Shown piece by piece: positions 7,431 through 15,829 of a DNA stretch of 64,000 nucleotides. Each line of letters opens with the position of its first letter. Position 1 is the stretch's first letter. The DNA comes from Sphaerisporangium viridialbum. GTDB lineage: Bacteria > Actinomycetota > Actinomycetes > Streptosporangiales > Streptosporangiaceae. Made by a program: the position numbers and the translations under genes. The notes under the pieces are model-generated. The model did no database searches. It saw only the letters and a program-made list of their open reading frames with translations, and had not been told where the DNA came from. The stretch is from positions 1,240,001 to 1,304,000 of the forward strand of contig NZ_CP187232.1 in the NCBI RefSeq assembly GCF_049674955.1, read 5' to 3'.

Positions 7431-9686
7431 GTGTCGACCCGAGCCATGAACCCCACCGTTGATCATCCGCTGCTCGACGGGCTCAACCCGCAGCAGCGTG
7501 ACGCCGTCGTCCACGCGGGCAGCCCGCTCCTGATCGTCGCGGGTGCCGGCTCGGGGAAGACACGTGTGCTCACCCACCGCATCGCCTACCTGCTCTCCGA
7601 GCGCGACGTGCAGCCGCAGGAGATCCTCGCGATCACCTTCACCAACAAGGCCGCCAGAGAGATGAAGGAGCGGGTCGACAAGCTCATCGGCCCGAGGTCC
7701 AAGGCCATGTGGGTGATGACCTTCCACAGCGCCTGCGTCCGCATCCTGCGCAGGGAGGCCAAGCGGCTGGGGTTCACCTCCAGCTTCTCCATCTACGACC
7801 AGGCCGACTCCCAGCGGCTGATGGCGATGGTCTGCCGCGAGCTCGACCTCGACCCCAAGCGCTACCCCCCGCGCTCGTTCTCCGCGCAGGTCAGCAACCT
7901 CAAGAACGAGCTGATCGACTACGAGACGGCCGCCGAGAAGGCGCAGACGCATCTGGAGCGCACGCTCGCCGAGGCCTACCGCGGCTACCAGCGCAGGCTC
8001 ACCGAGGCCGGCGCGATGGACTTCGACGACATCATCATGCTCACGGTCACGCTCTTCCAGCTCTTCCCCGAGGTGGCCGAGCACTACCGCCGCCGGTTCC
8101 GCCACGTCATGGTCGACGAGTACCAGGACACCAACCACGCGCAGTACATCCTGGTCAGAGAGCTCGTGGGCCGGCCAGAGGTGCGCACCGCCGACGGCGA
8201 CCTCGTGCGGGGTTCCGTCGACCCCGCCGAGCTGTGCGTGGTCGGCGACGCCGACCAGTCGATCTACGCCTTCCGCGGCGCGTCGATCCGCAACATCCTG
8301 GAGTTCGAGCGCGACTATCCGGACGCCCGCACGATCCTCCTCGAGCAGAACTACCGCTCCACCCAGACGATCCTGTCGGCCGCCAACGCAGTGATCTCGC
8401 GCAACGAGAGCCGCAAGCCCAAGAACCTCTGGTCCGACCAGGGCGCCGGCCCCAAGATCATCGGGTATGTCGCCGACAACGAGCACGACGAGGCCATGTT
8501 CGTCGCCCAGGAGGTCGACCGGCTCTCCGACGAGGACGACGTGACGCCCGGCCAGGTGGCGGTCTTCTACCGCACCAACGCCGCCTCCCGTGTGTTCGAG
8601 GAGATCTTCATCCGCACCGGCCTGCCGTACAAGGTGGTCGGTGGCGTGCGGTTCTACGAGCGCAGGGAGGTCCGCGACCTGCTGGCCTACCTCCGGGTGC
8701 TCGCGAACCCCACCGACATGGTGTCGCTGCGGCGCGTGCTCAACGTTCCCAAGCGCGGCATCGGCGACCGGGCGGAGGCGATGGTCGAGGCGTTCGCGGG
8801 CCGTGAGCGCGTCGGCTTCTGGGAGGCGCTCCGGCGGGCGGACGAGGCCCCCGGCCTGGCCACCCGTTCCCTCAACGCGATCAGGGAGTTCGTCGCGCTG
8901 CTCGACGACCTGCGGAGCAAGGAGCTGCCGATCTCCGAGCTGGCCGAGGAGGTCCTGTCCAGCACGGGCTACCGCACCGAGCTGGAGACCTCGGGCGACC
9001 CGCAGGACGAGAGCAGGCTGGAGAACCTCAACGAGCTCATCTCCGTGGCCCAGGAGTTCGAGGAGGCCAACCCCGAGGGCACGCTCGTCGACTTCCTGGA
9101 GCAGGTCTCGCTGGTGGCCGACGCCGACCAGATCCCCGAGGGCGAGGACCACCAGGGCGTCGTCACGCTGATGACCCTGCACACCGCGAAGGGGCTGGAG
9201 TTCCCCGTGGTGTTCCTCACCGGCCTGGAGGACGGCGTCTTCCCCCACATGCGGTCCCTCGGCGAGCCGCGTGAGCTGGAGGAGGAGCGCCGCCTGGCCT
9301 ATGTCGGCATCACCCGGGCCCAGCAGCGGCTCTACGTCTCGCGTGCCGCCGTCCGCAGCTCGTGGGGGTCTCCCGCGTTCAACCCCGCGTCCAGGTTCCT
9401 CGCCGAGGTGCCGTCCGACCTGCTCGACTGGCGCAGCGATCCCGAGAAGAGCGCCTGGAGCGCCGCGACCTCGCGCCAGAGCCGCACGGCTCCCGCCCCC
9501 AAGAAGGCCGGCGGTCGGGTGATCCCGAACCTCAGCCCGGGCGACCGCGTCTCCCACGACACCTTCGGGCTCGGCACCGTGGTGACCGTCGACGGCATGG
9601 CCGAGAAGACCAAGGTCAAGATCGACTTCGGCTCCGGCGGCGAGAAGACCCTCCTCCTCGCCTACGCCCCCCTCGAAAAGCTCTGA
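7431..9686 (+). CDS. pcrA: ATP-dependent DNA helicase PcrA/UvrD
   Basis: A protein of 751 residues, full length for PcrA. Superfamily 1A motifs appear in order: Q-motif GLNPQQRDAV, Walker A AGAGSGKT, AITFTNKAA (Ia), VDEYQDTN (II), GDADQSIYAFRGA (III), QNYRST (IV), TLHTAKGLEFPVVF (V) and VGITRAQ (VI). The C-terminus has the Tudor-like RNA polymerase-binding domain (LSPGDRVSHDTFGLGTVV). It unwinds DNA 3'-5' in repair and clears stalled replication or transcription complexes. It is divergent from the PIG-L gene and is followed by a strong terminator. Confidence 0.97.
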   Translation: MSTRAMNPTVDHPLLDGLNPQQRDAVVHAGSPLLIVAGAGSGKTRVLTHRIAYLLSERDVQPQEILAITFTNKAAREMKERVDKLIGPRSKAMWVMTFHSACVRILRREAKRLGFTSSFSIYDQADSQRLMAMVCRELDLDPKRYPPRSFSAQVSNLKNELIDYETAAEKAQTHLERTLAEAYRGYQRRLTEAGAMDFDDIIMLTVTLFQLFPEVAEHYRRRFRHVMVDEYQDTNHAQYILVRELVGRPEVRTADGDLVRGSVDPAELCVVGDADQSIYAFRGASIRNILEFERDYPDARTILLEQNYRSTQTILSAANAVISRNESRKPKNLWSDQGAGPKIIGYVADNEHDEAMFVAQEVDRLSDEDDVTPGQVAVFYRTNAASRVFEEIFIRTGLPYKVVGGVRFYERREVRDLLAYLRVLANPTDMVSLRRVLNVPKRGIGDRAEAMVEAFAGRERVGFWEALRRADEAPGLATRSLNAIREFVALLDDLRSKELPISELAEEVLSSTGYRTELETSGDPQDESRLENLNELISVAQEFEEANPEGTLVDFLEQVSLVADADQIPEGEDHQGVVTLMTLHTAKGLEFPVVFLTGLEDGVFPHMRSLGEPRELEEERRLAYVGITRAQQRLYVSRAAVRSSWGSPAFNPASRFLAEVPSDLLDWRSDPEKSAWSAATSRQSRTAPAPKKAGGRVIPNLSPGDRVSHDTFGLGTVVTVDGMAEKTKVKIDFGSGGEKTLLLAYAPLEKL

Positions 9687-9698
9687 GGGCCGACACGA

Positions 9699-9728
9699 AA
9701 GGCCCGGTGACTTCGGTCACCGGGCCTT
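9699..9728. terminator. Bidirectional hairpin terminator after pcrA
   Basis: A perfect 13-bp stem (9699-9711 with 9716-9728) closed by a TTCG tetraloop lies between the convergent ends of pcrA and the first secreted paralogue. The stem ends AA/TT, so it can serve both strands. Confidence 0.88.
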
Positions 9729-9749
9729 GGTCGTCAGCGGTCCTGCCGC

Positions 9750-10637
9750 CTATTGCGTGTCGCCGGCCGCGTCCGGGAGAACCGCGAACGTCGGGTCCGG
9801 CAGGGTGAAGGGCTCCTTGGGAAGGTCCTTCGCGTCGACGACCTCCCAGGCGGGCGGAGCCGTGATGACGACCTTCGCCCTCCACGAGGAGTAGTTCGAC
9901 GTGGTCACCTGCTTGACTTCGCCGAACTCCTTGTCGTGATCGACGCGGGTGACGGAGAACCTGCGGGGAAGCAGGTCGCGTCCCAGCCAGAGCTTCCAGT
10001 CGACCTTGGTGGCGGTCTCCGAGAGGCCGCCAGGACGCTTCTTCGTCGCGGGGGACAGCTCCCGCAGCCTGGCCGCCGTGATCGTGCCGGCGTAGACCGT
10101 GGTGGCGGTCCCGTCGATGACGCCGCCGGGCTTCTTCACCTTGGCGGTGGCCAGCAACCCCTCGTACGTCCGGCGCTGGGCGAGGTCGGCGTCGGGCGCG
10201 AGGGCCGTCTGCGTCGCGAACGGCGTCCCGGCGTACCGCACCCAGCTCATGCCCACGGGGAGGTAGGGCTTGTAGGTCTCCCCGCTGGCATAGGTCTTGC
10301 CGCCTACACCGATCTGCCGGACCGGCATCTGCAGATCTTCGAGCCCTTCGAACTCCGCACCGCTCAGGTGATACCTGCTGGTGAGGTCCGAGGAGACGAT
10401 GCCGGAGCGCGCGAACCCGAGCTTCCCGGTCGTGAACTCCTCCATCAGGGGCTTCCCGGCCCTCGTCAGTGTGGCGTGGTGGCTGACCTTTACCCCGTGG
10501 CCCGCGACGAACTGCTTGTGCAGTGCGTCAACGGGGTCGGCGGGCTTGGCCTGGGCGTTTGCGGCGGTGGCCAGCGCCGGCGCGATCAGTGCCGCCGCGA
10601 CCACTCCGGTGAGCCGGGCGCCCCATCGTTTGATCAT
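9750..10637 (-). CDS. Secreted protein with LppX/LprG-like features, paralogue 3 of 3
   Basis: About 295 residues with a classical signal peptide (MIKRWGARLTGVVAAALIAPALA, cleavage near ANAQA) and no lipobox. The mature part has the blocks VDGTATT-type (here IDGTATTVYAGTI), KLWLGRDLLPRR and a late SSWRAKVVITAPPAWEVVD. These resemble the LppX/LprAFG lipid-carrier fold, where a small 'GT.Y.G.I' strand precedes a W.D.LP.R strand and a final AP.A..V.D motif. The assignment is by eye and tentative. It is the last of three head-to-tail paralogues on this strand. The ATG at 10637 has GGAAG upstream. Function unknown; a cell-envelope lipid or glycolipid carrier is one possibility. Confidence 0.8.
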   Translation of the reverse strand: MIKRWGARLTGVVAAALIAPALATAANAQAKPADPVDALHKQFVAGHGVKVSHHATLTRAGKPLMEEFTTGKLGFARSGIVSSDLTSRYHLSGAEFEGLEDLQMPVRQIGVGGKTYASGETYKPYLPVGMSWVRYAGTPFATQTALAPDADLAQRRTYEGLLATAKVKKPGGVIDGTATTVYAGTITAARLRELSPATKKRPGGLSETATKVDWKLWLGRDLLPRRFSVTRVDHDKEFGEVKQVTTSNYSSWRAKVVITAPPAWEVVDAKDLPKEPFTLPDPTFAVLPDAAGDTQ

Positions 10638-10659
10638 GAGCTTCCGTCCTGTGGGGCGA

Positions 10660-11547
10660 TCAGCGCTCGGGTGAGGCCATGCTCGGGACCATCGTGGTGA
10701 GATCACGGCTGTCCGGAAGGTCGGTGCCGAGGTCGTTCTCGTCGACCACCTCGCCGGCGGAAGGTGCCGTCAGAGAGACCTTCGCCCCCCACGACGAGTA
10801 CTTGGTGTCCACGACGTTCTTCCATGATGAGAAGTCGCGGCCCGCCTTCAGCTCGAACGTGGTGATGAGGCGACGGGCGAGTAGATCCTTCCCGAGCCAC
10901 AGCTTCCAGCCCACCTTGACCTTCGCCAGGGCGGAGTTCGGCTTCCAGCCTGGCATCTTCTGGAGCACCGGGGAAAGCTTGTACACCGTGCCGTAGGCGA
11001 TGGAGCCGGTGTACAGCGTGGTCGCCGTTCCGTCCACCTTTCCGCCGGGACGCTTGACCGAGGTGGTGGCGAGCAGGGCCTTGTACGACCGGCGGTCGAG
11101 GATGTCCACCAAGGTCGATGGGCCGGGTACGAGGGCATGCTCGCCCGTGTACCGGATCCAGGTCTTCCCCTCGGGCAGGCAGGATTCGTAGTACGGGCCT
11201 GAAGCGTAGGTGGCGTTCTGGAGGGCGAGGATGCGGCCTGGCTTCGCCATCTCCTTGGCCTGCTTGCGGTCGGGGTACCGGGCGTACCTGCCTGTCGTGT
11301 CCGACGCGACGATCCCGGCTGGGCCGAGCTGGACGCTGCCGCTCTCTCGCCAGTCGAGTTCCGTCTTGCCTTTCCACCCGAGGATGTAGCGGCTGGTCAC
11401 TTTGATGCCGTGGTCCTTGACGAGCCGCTGGGTGAGCGCGTCGAGAGGAGTGGCGGCCTTGGCCTGCGCGTTCGCGGTGGTAGCGGTCGCCGGAGCGATC
11501 AGCACGGCCGCGGCGACTCCGGTGAGTGCGGCGATCAATCGCCTCAT
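10660..11547 (-). CDS. Secreted protein with LppX/LprG-like features, paralogue 2 of 3
   Basis: About 295 residues, starting MRRLIAALTGVAAAVLIAPATATTANAQA (given in two parts: MRRLIAALTGVAAAV and LIAPATATTANAQA), a Sec signal peptide. It shares KVDGTATTLYTGSIAY, KLWLGKDLLARR and YSSWGAKVSLTAPSAGEVVD with both neighbours. It ends 22 bases before the next paralogue's start, so the three probably form one operon. GAGGAAG precedes the ATG at 11547. Although the family resemblance is to lipoproteins, there is no cysteine after the signal peptide, so it should be released or wall-associated rather than lipid-anchored. Confidence 0.8.
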   Translation of the reverse strand: MRRLIAALTGVAAAVLIAPATATTANAQAKAATPLDALTQRLVKDHGIKVTSRYILGWKGKTELDWRESGSVQLGPAGIVASDTTGRYARYPDRKQAKEMAKPGRILALQNATYASGPYYESCLPEGKTWIRYTGEHALVPGPSTLVDILDRRSYKALLATTSVKRPGGKVDGTATTLYTGSIAYGTVYKLSPVLQKMPGWKPNSALAKVKVGWKLWLGKDLLARRLITTFELKAGRDFSSWKNVVDTKYSSWGAKVSLTAPSAGEVVDENDLGTDLPDSRDLTTMVPSMASPER

Positions 11548-11586
11548 GGACAATTCTTCCTCTGCTGGATGGCTGGGGGCGAGCGC

Positions 11587-12468
11587 TCAGCGCTCCCGCG
11601 TGGCCATGCCGGTGATGGTGGTGGTGAAGTCGGGGGTCGTCTCGGGAAGGTCGCCTTCGAGGTCCTTCTCGTCGATGACGAGGTCGGCCGGGGGCGCCTT
11701 GATGGCGACCTTGCCGCCCCAGGAGGTGAAGCGGGCGTCGGTGGTGATGGAGATGTCGCCGATGAGCGGGTTGGTGGACAGCGGGAAGACGGTCTGGAAC
11801 CGGCGGGGAAGCTGGTCGCCTCCGACCCACATCTTCCAGGGCAGCGTGACGGTCTTCTTGGTCTTGAGCGACTTGGCGAGGTCGGCGACCGTCGGCGAGA
11901 CCTTGGCGAGCTGGGCCAGCGTGATGGAGCCGCGGAGCAGGGTGGTCCTGGCGCCGCCGACCTTGCCGCCGTTCCCCTTGGCCTTCGTGCTCCCGAGGAC
12001 GGCCTTCAGCACCTTGGGCTGGAGGACGTCGATCAGGCTGCTGGTGCTGTTCCCGCCCGAGGGGGCGCTGGTGCGCACCCAGGTCCGGCCGGCGGGCAGG
12101 AGGTCGTCGTACAGCGGGCTCTTCATGTAGGCCTTGCCGTCGACGACGACGATGCGGACGGTGGAGTCGCCGCCCTCGCCGCCGAAGTTCGAGATGGTCT
12201 TGGTGTCGTAGGCGTCGACACCCGACTTCCCGAAGCGCAGGACGCCCACCTGGCGGTACCGGAACAGGTCCTTGCCGTCGAGCTTCATGCGCGTGTCCTC
12301 GTCCAAGCGGACGGTGGTCTTCTTCGCGAACTGCAGCCGCAGGGCGTCTACCGCGTTCTTGGGGGCCGCCTTCGCGGTGGTGGAGGCCGCGTGCGCGGTG
12401 GACGGCGCGGCCATTGCCAGCGCGGGTGCCACCAGAGCGGTCGCGGCTAGGGCGATCAATCGCCTCAT
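11587..12468 (-). CDS. Secreted protein with LppX/LprG-like features, paralogue 1 of 3
   Basis: About 293 residues with signal peptide MRRLIALAATALVAPALAMA and a cleavage region near TAHAAS. Mature-part blocks match the two downstream paralogues: VGGARTTLLRGSITLAQL, KMWVGGDQLPRRF, FTSWGGKVAIKAPPADLVID and a C-terminal LPETTPDFTTTI. Here the usual DGT is replaced by GGA. It is the promoter-proximal gene of the tandem set, about 150 bases from the divergent MarR regulator. Start at ATG 12468 with AGGAA upstream. Function unknown. Confidence 0.8.
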   Translation of the reverse strand: MRRLIALAATALVAPALAMAAPSTAHAASTTAKAAPKNAVDALRLQFAKKTTVRLDEDTRMKLDGKDLFRYRQVGVLRFGKSGVDAYDTKTISNFGGEGGDSTVRIVVVDGKAYMKSPLYDDLLPAGRTWVRTSAPSGGNSTSSLIDVLQPKVLKAVLGSTKAKGNGGKVGGARTTLLRGSITLAQLAKVSPTVADLAKSLKTKKTVTLPWKMWVGGDQLPRRFQTVFPLSTNPLIGDISITTDARFTSWGGKVAIKAPPADLVIDEKDLEGDLPETTPDFTTTITGMATRER

Positions 12469-12590
12469 TGGGGGGTTCCTCCCGTTGTAAGACCCTCTCC
12501 CCGTCGTCGAGGGTTCGAGCATTCTCCCGAGTCAAGATCACGGGAAAATCACGACTCGTACTGGACAGATGGCTTCTGGGCGAATTAAGG

Positions 12591-12602
12591 TTCGTGTACG
12601 AA
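12591..12602. promoter_or_regulatory. Palindrome TTCGTGTACGAA in the MarR promoter region
   Basis: TTCGT-GT-ACGAA lies 20 bases before the MarR start, in the divergent region shared with the secreted-paralogue operon. An imperfect second arm (GCGAAC) follows at ~12613. MarR proteins usually bind palindromes overlapping their own promoter, so this is a reasonable autoregulatory operator. Confidence 0.45.
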
Positions 12603-12621
12603 ATATCAAGGTGCGAACTTT

Positions 12622-13065
12622 ATGGGGGCCATGGAGGAGAAAGAGGCGGCCGCGGAGATCGCCCGGCTGTATCCGGCGATCTATCGGCGGTTCAAGGCGT
12701 CGGCCCGGCCCGTGGCCGGATCGGGGCTGACCGCCCGGATGCACGCCGTCCTCGGGCACCTGACCGCCTCGGGCCCGCTCACCGTGGGAGAGCTGGCCGA
12801 GCACCTACGCCTGTCCAGGGCCGCGACCACCGAGCTCGTCGACCGGGTCGAGGAGCGCGGGCTGGTCGCCCGCATCAGGGACGAGCGCGACCGGCGCCGC
12901 GTCTTCGTCTGGGTGACCGACGAGGGCCGTACGGCCGCGGCGGCCGTGCGTCCGAGAGTCCTGGAGGACGACGCGCTGGCGCGGGCGGTGAGGCGGATGA
13001 CAGAACAGGAAAGGCGAGGGCTCGTGGAAGGACTGCGGGCCCTTCTCGGAGAGGAAGAAAGATGA
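12622..13065 (+). CDS. MarR-family transcriptional regulator
   Basis: A protein of 147 residues. The winged helix runs from LTARMHAVLGHL through LTVGELAEHLRLSRAATTELVDRVEERGLVAR to the wing (RDERDRRRVFVWVTDEG), with flanking dimerisation helices. The ATG at 12622 follows AAGGTG; a second ATG at 12631 is possible. Its stop overlaps the zinc-ribbon gene (ATGA). It is divergent from three secreted paralogues and could control them as well as itself. Confidence 0.92.
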   Translation: MGAMEEKEAAAEIARLYPAIYRRFKASARPVAGSGLTARMHAVLGHLTASGPLTVGELAEHLRLSRAATTELVDRVEERGLVARIRDERDRRRVFVWVTDEGRTAAAAVRPRVLEDDALARAVRRMTEQERRGLVEGLRALLGEEER

Positions 13066-13328
13066 GCGTCGAGACCTGCGAGAGCTGCGGGATGCCGATG
13101 GCGACCGCCGAGGACCACGCGCCCGGCCACCCGGACGGCGCCTGGTGCGCGCACTGCGCGCCCGAGGGGACCCTGCAGCCGTTCGAGGAGCGGTTCGAGC
13201 GGATGGTGCAGTGGCAGACCCAGCGCACCGGCCAGTCGCGCGCCGAGGCCGAGACGGCCACCAAGGCGTACATGCGCACGCTGCCCGCCTGGCGCGACCA
13301 TCCGGCGCTTCGCGAAGAGGCGCGATAG
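13062..13328 (+). CDS. Small zinc-ribbon protein
   Basis: An 88-residue protein whose N-terminus, CESCGMPM ... WCAHCAPEG, is a four-cysteine zinc ribbon of the putative Zn_ribbon_2 type. The rest is a helical tail (PFEERFERMVQWQTQRTG...). Co-translated with the MarR regulator through an ATGA overlap, so it is likely part of the same response. No enzymatic motif is seen. It may be a partner or sensor module for the regulator. Confidence 0.82.
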   Translation: MSVETCESCGMPMATAEDHAPGHPDGAWCAHCAPEGTLQPFEERFERMVQWQTQRTGQSRAEAETATKAYMRTLPAWRDHPALREEAR

Positions 13329-13619
13329 AGGCGAAAGCGAAGTGACATCCCCGGCCGGAGTGGGGGCGACCCGGCGCCGGCTCGGGAGTAAGTAGTACCG
13401 GTCATGACAAAAGCGGGTCAGGGCGGCCTTTTGTGAAATTTGTGGAAATTTGCCGTATCTCATTACCCACTGCCACGGGTTAAAGGCCCCCCGGCGAGCG
13501 TTCCAGGTCCCGGTGGCGGCTAGGCTTCTGAGGCCAGGCTTCCGGCAGATCGCGGGTGCCCCGAGGTCTGGTCCTCAACGTAGAGAAGAAGTCAGCCGGA
13601 CAAGCAAGGACGGACCCTC
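13329..13619. other. Intergenic region upstream of sucC
   Basis: There is no convincing gene here. An AT-rich island holds a near-tandem repeat: TTTGTGAAATT at 13430-13440 and TTTGTGGAAATT at 13439-13450. Such an island stands out in this GC-rich DNA and may be the promoter or regulator-binding region of the succinyl-CoA synthetase operon. Confidence 0.4.
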
Positions 13620-14798
13620 GTGGACCTGTTCGAACATCAGGCGAAGGAGCTCTTCGCGGAATATGGCATCCCGGTGCCGCGCGGCGTCGTCGCGCACACC
13701 GTGGAGGAGGCACGCGCGGCAGCGGAGCAGCTGACCGGTCGCGTTGTCGTCAAGGCCCAGGTCAAGACCGGGGGCAGAGGCAAGGCCGGAGGCGTCAAGG
13801 TCGCCTCCGACGCCGCTGACGCCGAGCAGAAGGCCACCGACATCCTCGGCATGGACATCAAGGGTCACACGGTCCACAAGGTCCTCGTCGAGGAGGCCAG
13901 CGCGATCGCGGAGGAGTACTACTTCTCCTTCCTGCTCGACCGCGCGAACCGCACCTTCCTCGCCATCTGCTCCGCCGCGGGCGGCATGGAGATCGAAGAG
14001 GTCGCGCACACGTCGCCCGACAAGGTCGCCCAGATCCCGGTCTCCCCGCTGACCGGCGTCGACCGCGACCGGGCCCGTGCGATCGCGCAGGCGGGCGGCC
14101 TGCCCGAGGCGGCCCTCGACGGCGCCGCCGACATCATCGAGAAGATCTGGGCCGTCTTCGTCGACGAGGACGCCACGCTGGTCGAGGTGAACCCCATGAT
14201 CCTGACCCAGGACGGTCAGGTGAAGGCGCTCGACGGCAAGGTCACCCTCGACGACAACGCCTCCTTCCGCCAGGCCGAGCACGGCTCCTACGCCGACAAG
14301 GCCGCGGAGGACCCGCTCGAGGCCAGGGCCAAGGAGAAGGACCTCAACTACGTCAAGCTCGACGGTTCCGTCGGCATCATCGGCAACGGCGCGGGCCTGG
14401 TCATGTCGACCCTCGACGTCGTCGCCTACGCGGGCGAGCAGTTCGGCGGGCAGAAGCCGGCCAACTTCCTCGACATCGGCGGCGGCGCCTCGGCGGAGGT
14501 CATGGCCAACGGCCTGGAGATCGTCCTTTCCGACCCGAGCGTCAAGTCGGTGTTCGTGAACGTCTTCGGCGGCATCACCTCGTGTGACGCGGTCGCGAAC
14601 GGCATCGTCTCGGCCTTCAAGCTGCTCGACGACCGGGGCGAGACCGTGACCCACCCCCTCGTCGTCCGGCTGGACGGCAACAACGCCACCCTCGGGCGGC
14701 AGATCCTGTCCGACGCGGCACTGGCCCGCGTCGAACTCGTCGACACGATGGACGAAGCGGCCAAGCGCGCCGCCGAGCTCGCTGCGGTAGGTGCGTAA
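13620..14798 (+). CDS. sucC: Succinyl-CoA synthetase (ADP/GDP-forming) beta subunit
   Basis: A protein of 392 residues starting MDLFEHQAKELFAEYGIPVPRG. The N-terminal half is an ATP-grasp domain (VVKAQVKTGGRGKAGGVK); the C-terminal half is the ligase-CoA domain with GNGAGLVMSTLDV and FVNVFGGITSCD. It forms the alpha2beta2-type enzyme with SucD and interconverts succinyl-CoA and succinate in the TCA cycle. It starts at GTG 13620 with AGGAC upstream. The TAA stop overlaps the ATG of sucD by one base, so the subunits are made in step. Confidence 0.97.
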   Translation: MDLFEHQAKELFAEYGIPVPRGVVAHTVEEARAAAEQLTGRVVVKAQVKTGGRGKAGGVKVASDAADAEQKATDILGMDIKGHTVHKVLVEEASAIAEEYYFSFLLDRANRTFLAICSAAGGMEIEEVAHTSPDKVAQIPVSPLTGVDRDRARAIAQAGGLPEAALDGAADIIEKIWAVFVDEDATLVEVNPMILTQDGQVKALDGKVTLDDNASFRQAEHGSYADKAAEDPLEARAKEKDLNYVKLDGSVGIIGNGAGLVMSTLDVVAYAGEQFGGQKPANFLDIGGGASAEVMANGLEIVLSDPSVKSVFVNVFGGITSCDAVANGIVSAFKLLDDRGETVTHPLVVRLDGNNATLGRQILSDAALARVELVDTMDEAAKRAAELAAVGA

Positions 14799-15685
14799 TG
14801 GCAATCTGGCTGACCGAGAACAGCAAGATCATCGTCCAGGGCATCACGGGGTCCGAGGGGTCGAAGCACACCCGTCGCATGCTCAAGGCCGGTGCCAAGG
14901 TCGTCGGCGGTACGAACCCCCGCAAGGCCGGCACGACCGTTGACTTCGACGGCGTCGAGCTCCCGGTCTTCGCGACCGTGGCCGAGGCCATGGCCGCCAC
15001 CGGCGCCGACGTCACCGTGATCTTCGTCCCGCCGGCGGGCACCAAGTCCGCCGTCATCGAGGCGATCGACGCCGAGATCCCGCTCGCCGTCGTCATCACC
15101 GAGGGCGTGCCGGTCCACGACAGCACCGAGTTCTGGGCCTACGCGATCTCCAAGGGCGCCAAGACCCGCATCATCGGGCCGAACTGCCCCGGCATCGCCT
15201 CGCCCGGCGCCTCCAACGCCGGCATCATCCCGGCCGACATCACCTCGGCGGGCCGCATCGGCCTGGTGAGCAAGTCGGGCACGCTGACCTACCAGCTGAT
15301 GTACGAGCTGCGGGACATCGGGTTCTCCACGGCGGTGGGCATCGGGGGCGACCCGGTGATCGGCACGACGCACATCGACGCGCTGGAGGCCTTCCAGGCC
15401 GACCCCGGCACCGAGGCGATCGTGATGATCGGCGAGATCGGCGGGGACGCCGAGGAGCGCGCGGCGGCCTACATCGAGGAGCACGTGACCAAGCCGGTCG
15501 TGGCCTACGTGGCGGGGTTCACCGCCCCGGAGGGCAAGACCATGGGTCACGCCGGGGCCATCGTCTCCGGTTCCGCGGGCACCGCCCAGGCCAAGAAGGA
15601 AGCCCTGGAGAAGGTCGGCGTCCGCGTCGGCAAGACCCCCAGCGAGACCGCCCGCCTCATGCGCGAGGTCATGCGCTCCCGCTGA
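14798..15685 (+). CDS. sucD: Succinyl-CoA synthetase alpha subunit
   Basis: A protein of 295 residues. The N-terminal CoA-binding Rossmann domain contains VQGITGSEGSKHTRRM. The phosphorylated catalytic His lies in KTMGHAGAIVSG near residue 250. IGPNCPGIASPG and GRIGLVSKSGTLTYQ are typical. It pairs with SucC. A perfect 19-bp terminator follows at 15702-15742, so the operon ends here. Confidence 0.97.
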   Translation: MAIWLTENSKIIVQGITGSEGSKHTRRMLKAGAKVVGGTNPRKAGTTVDFDGVELPVFATVAEAMAATGADVTVIFVPPAGTKSAVIEAIDAEIPLAVVITEGVPVHDSTEFWAYAISKGAKTRIIGPNCPGIASPGASNAGIIPADITSAGRIGLVSKSGTLTYQLMYELRDIGFSTAVGIGGDPVIGTTHIDALEAFQADPGTEAIVMIGEIGGDAEERAAAYIEEHVTKPVVAYVAGFTAPEGKTMGHAGAIVSGSAGTAQAKKEALEKVGVRVGKTPSETARLMREVMRSR

Positions 15686-15701
15686 CGTCTCATTCCCAGT
15701 T

Positions 15702-15742
15702 ACGCGAAGAACGCCCGGTCACCGACCGGGCGTTCTTCGCGT
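15702..15742. terminator. Strong terminator after sucCD
   Basis: A perfect 19-bp stem (15702-15720 with 15724-15742) and a 3-base ACC loop, with no mismatch. This is the longest perfect hairpin I saw in the window. It lies directly after sucD and before the DUF6350 gene. Confidence 0.92.
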
Positions 15743-15780
15743 CCGCTCACGATCCGGAGAACGGACGCTTGATCGGTCTG

Positions 15781-15795
15781 GGGACAAAGGGGGCG
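15781..15795 (+). promoter_or_regulatory. 15-mer GGGACAAAGGGGGCG, copy 1
   Basis: The identical 15 bases recur at 20931-20945 just upstream of the ECF sigma gene; both are preceded by CTG or CT. Here they lie 35-50 bases before the preferred start of the DUF6350 gene. This may be a shared promoter or regulator site. Confidence 0.4.
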
Positions 15796-15829
15796 ACACG
15801 CGGGCGTGGTAGGCACGCCGGGGGCGTAC

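Noticed and set aside
7293..9557. A very long open frame on the minus strand opposite pcrA
   Set aside because: PcrA is certain on the plus strand; the reverse frame is open only because third positions are G or C. Its protein is Arg/Gly/Leu/Val-rich with no domain. The same holds for the long reverse frames opposite the M4 protease, sucC, purH and the ABC ATPase.
12478..12535. GGTTCGAGC suggesting a tRNA T-arm
   Set aside because: No acceptor stem, anticodon arm or CCA can be formed around it.
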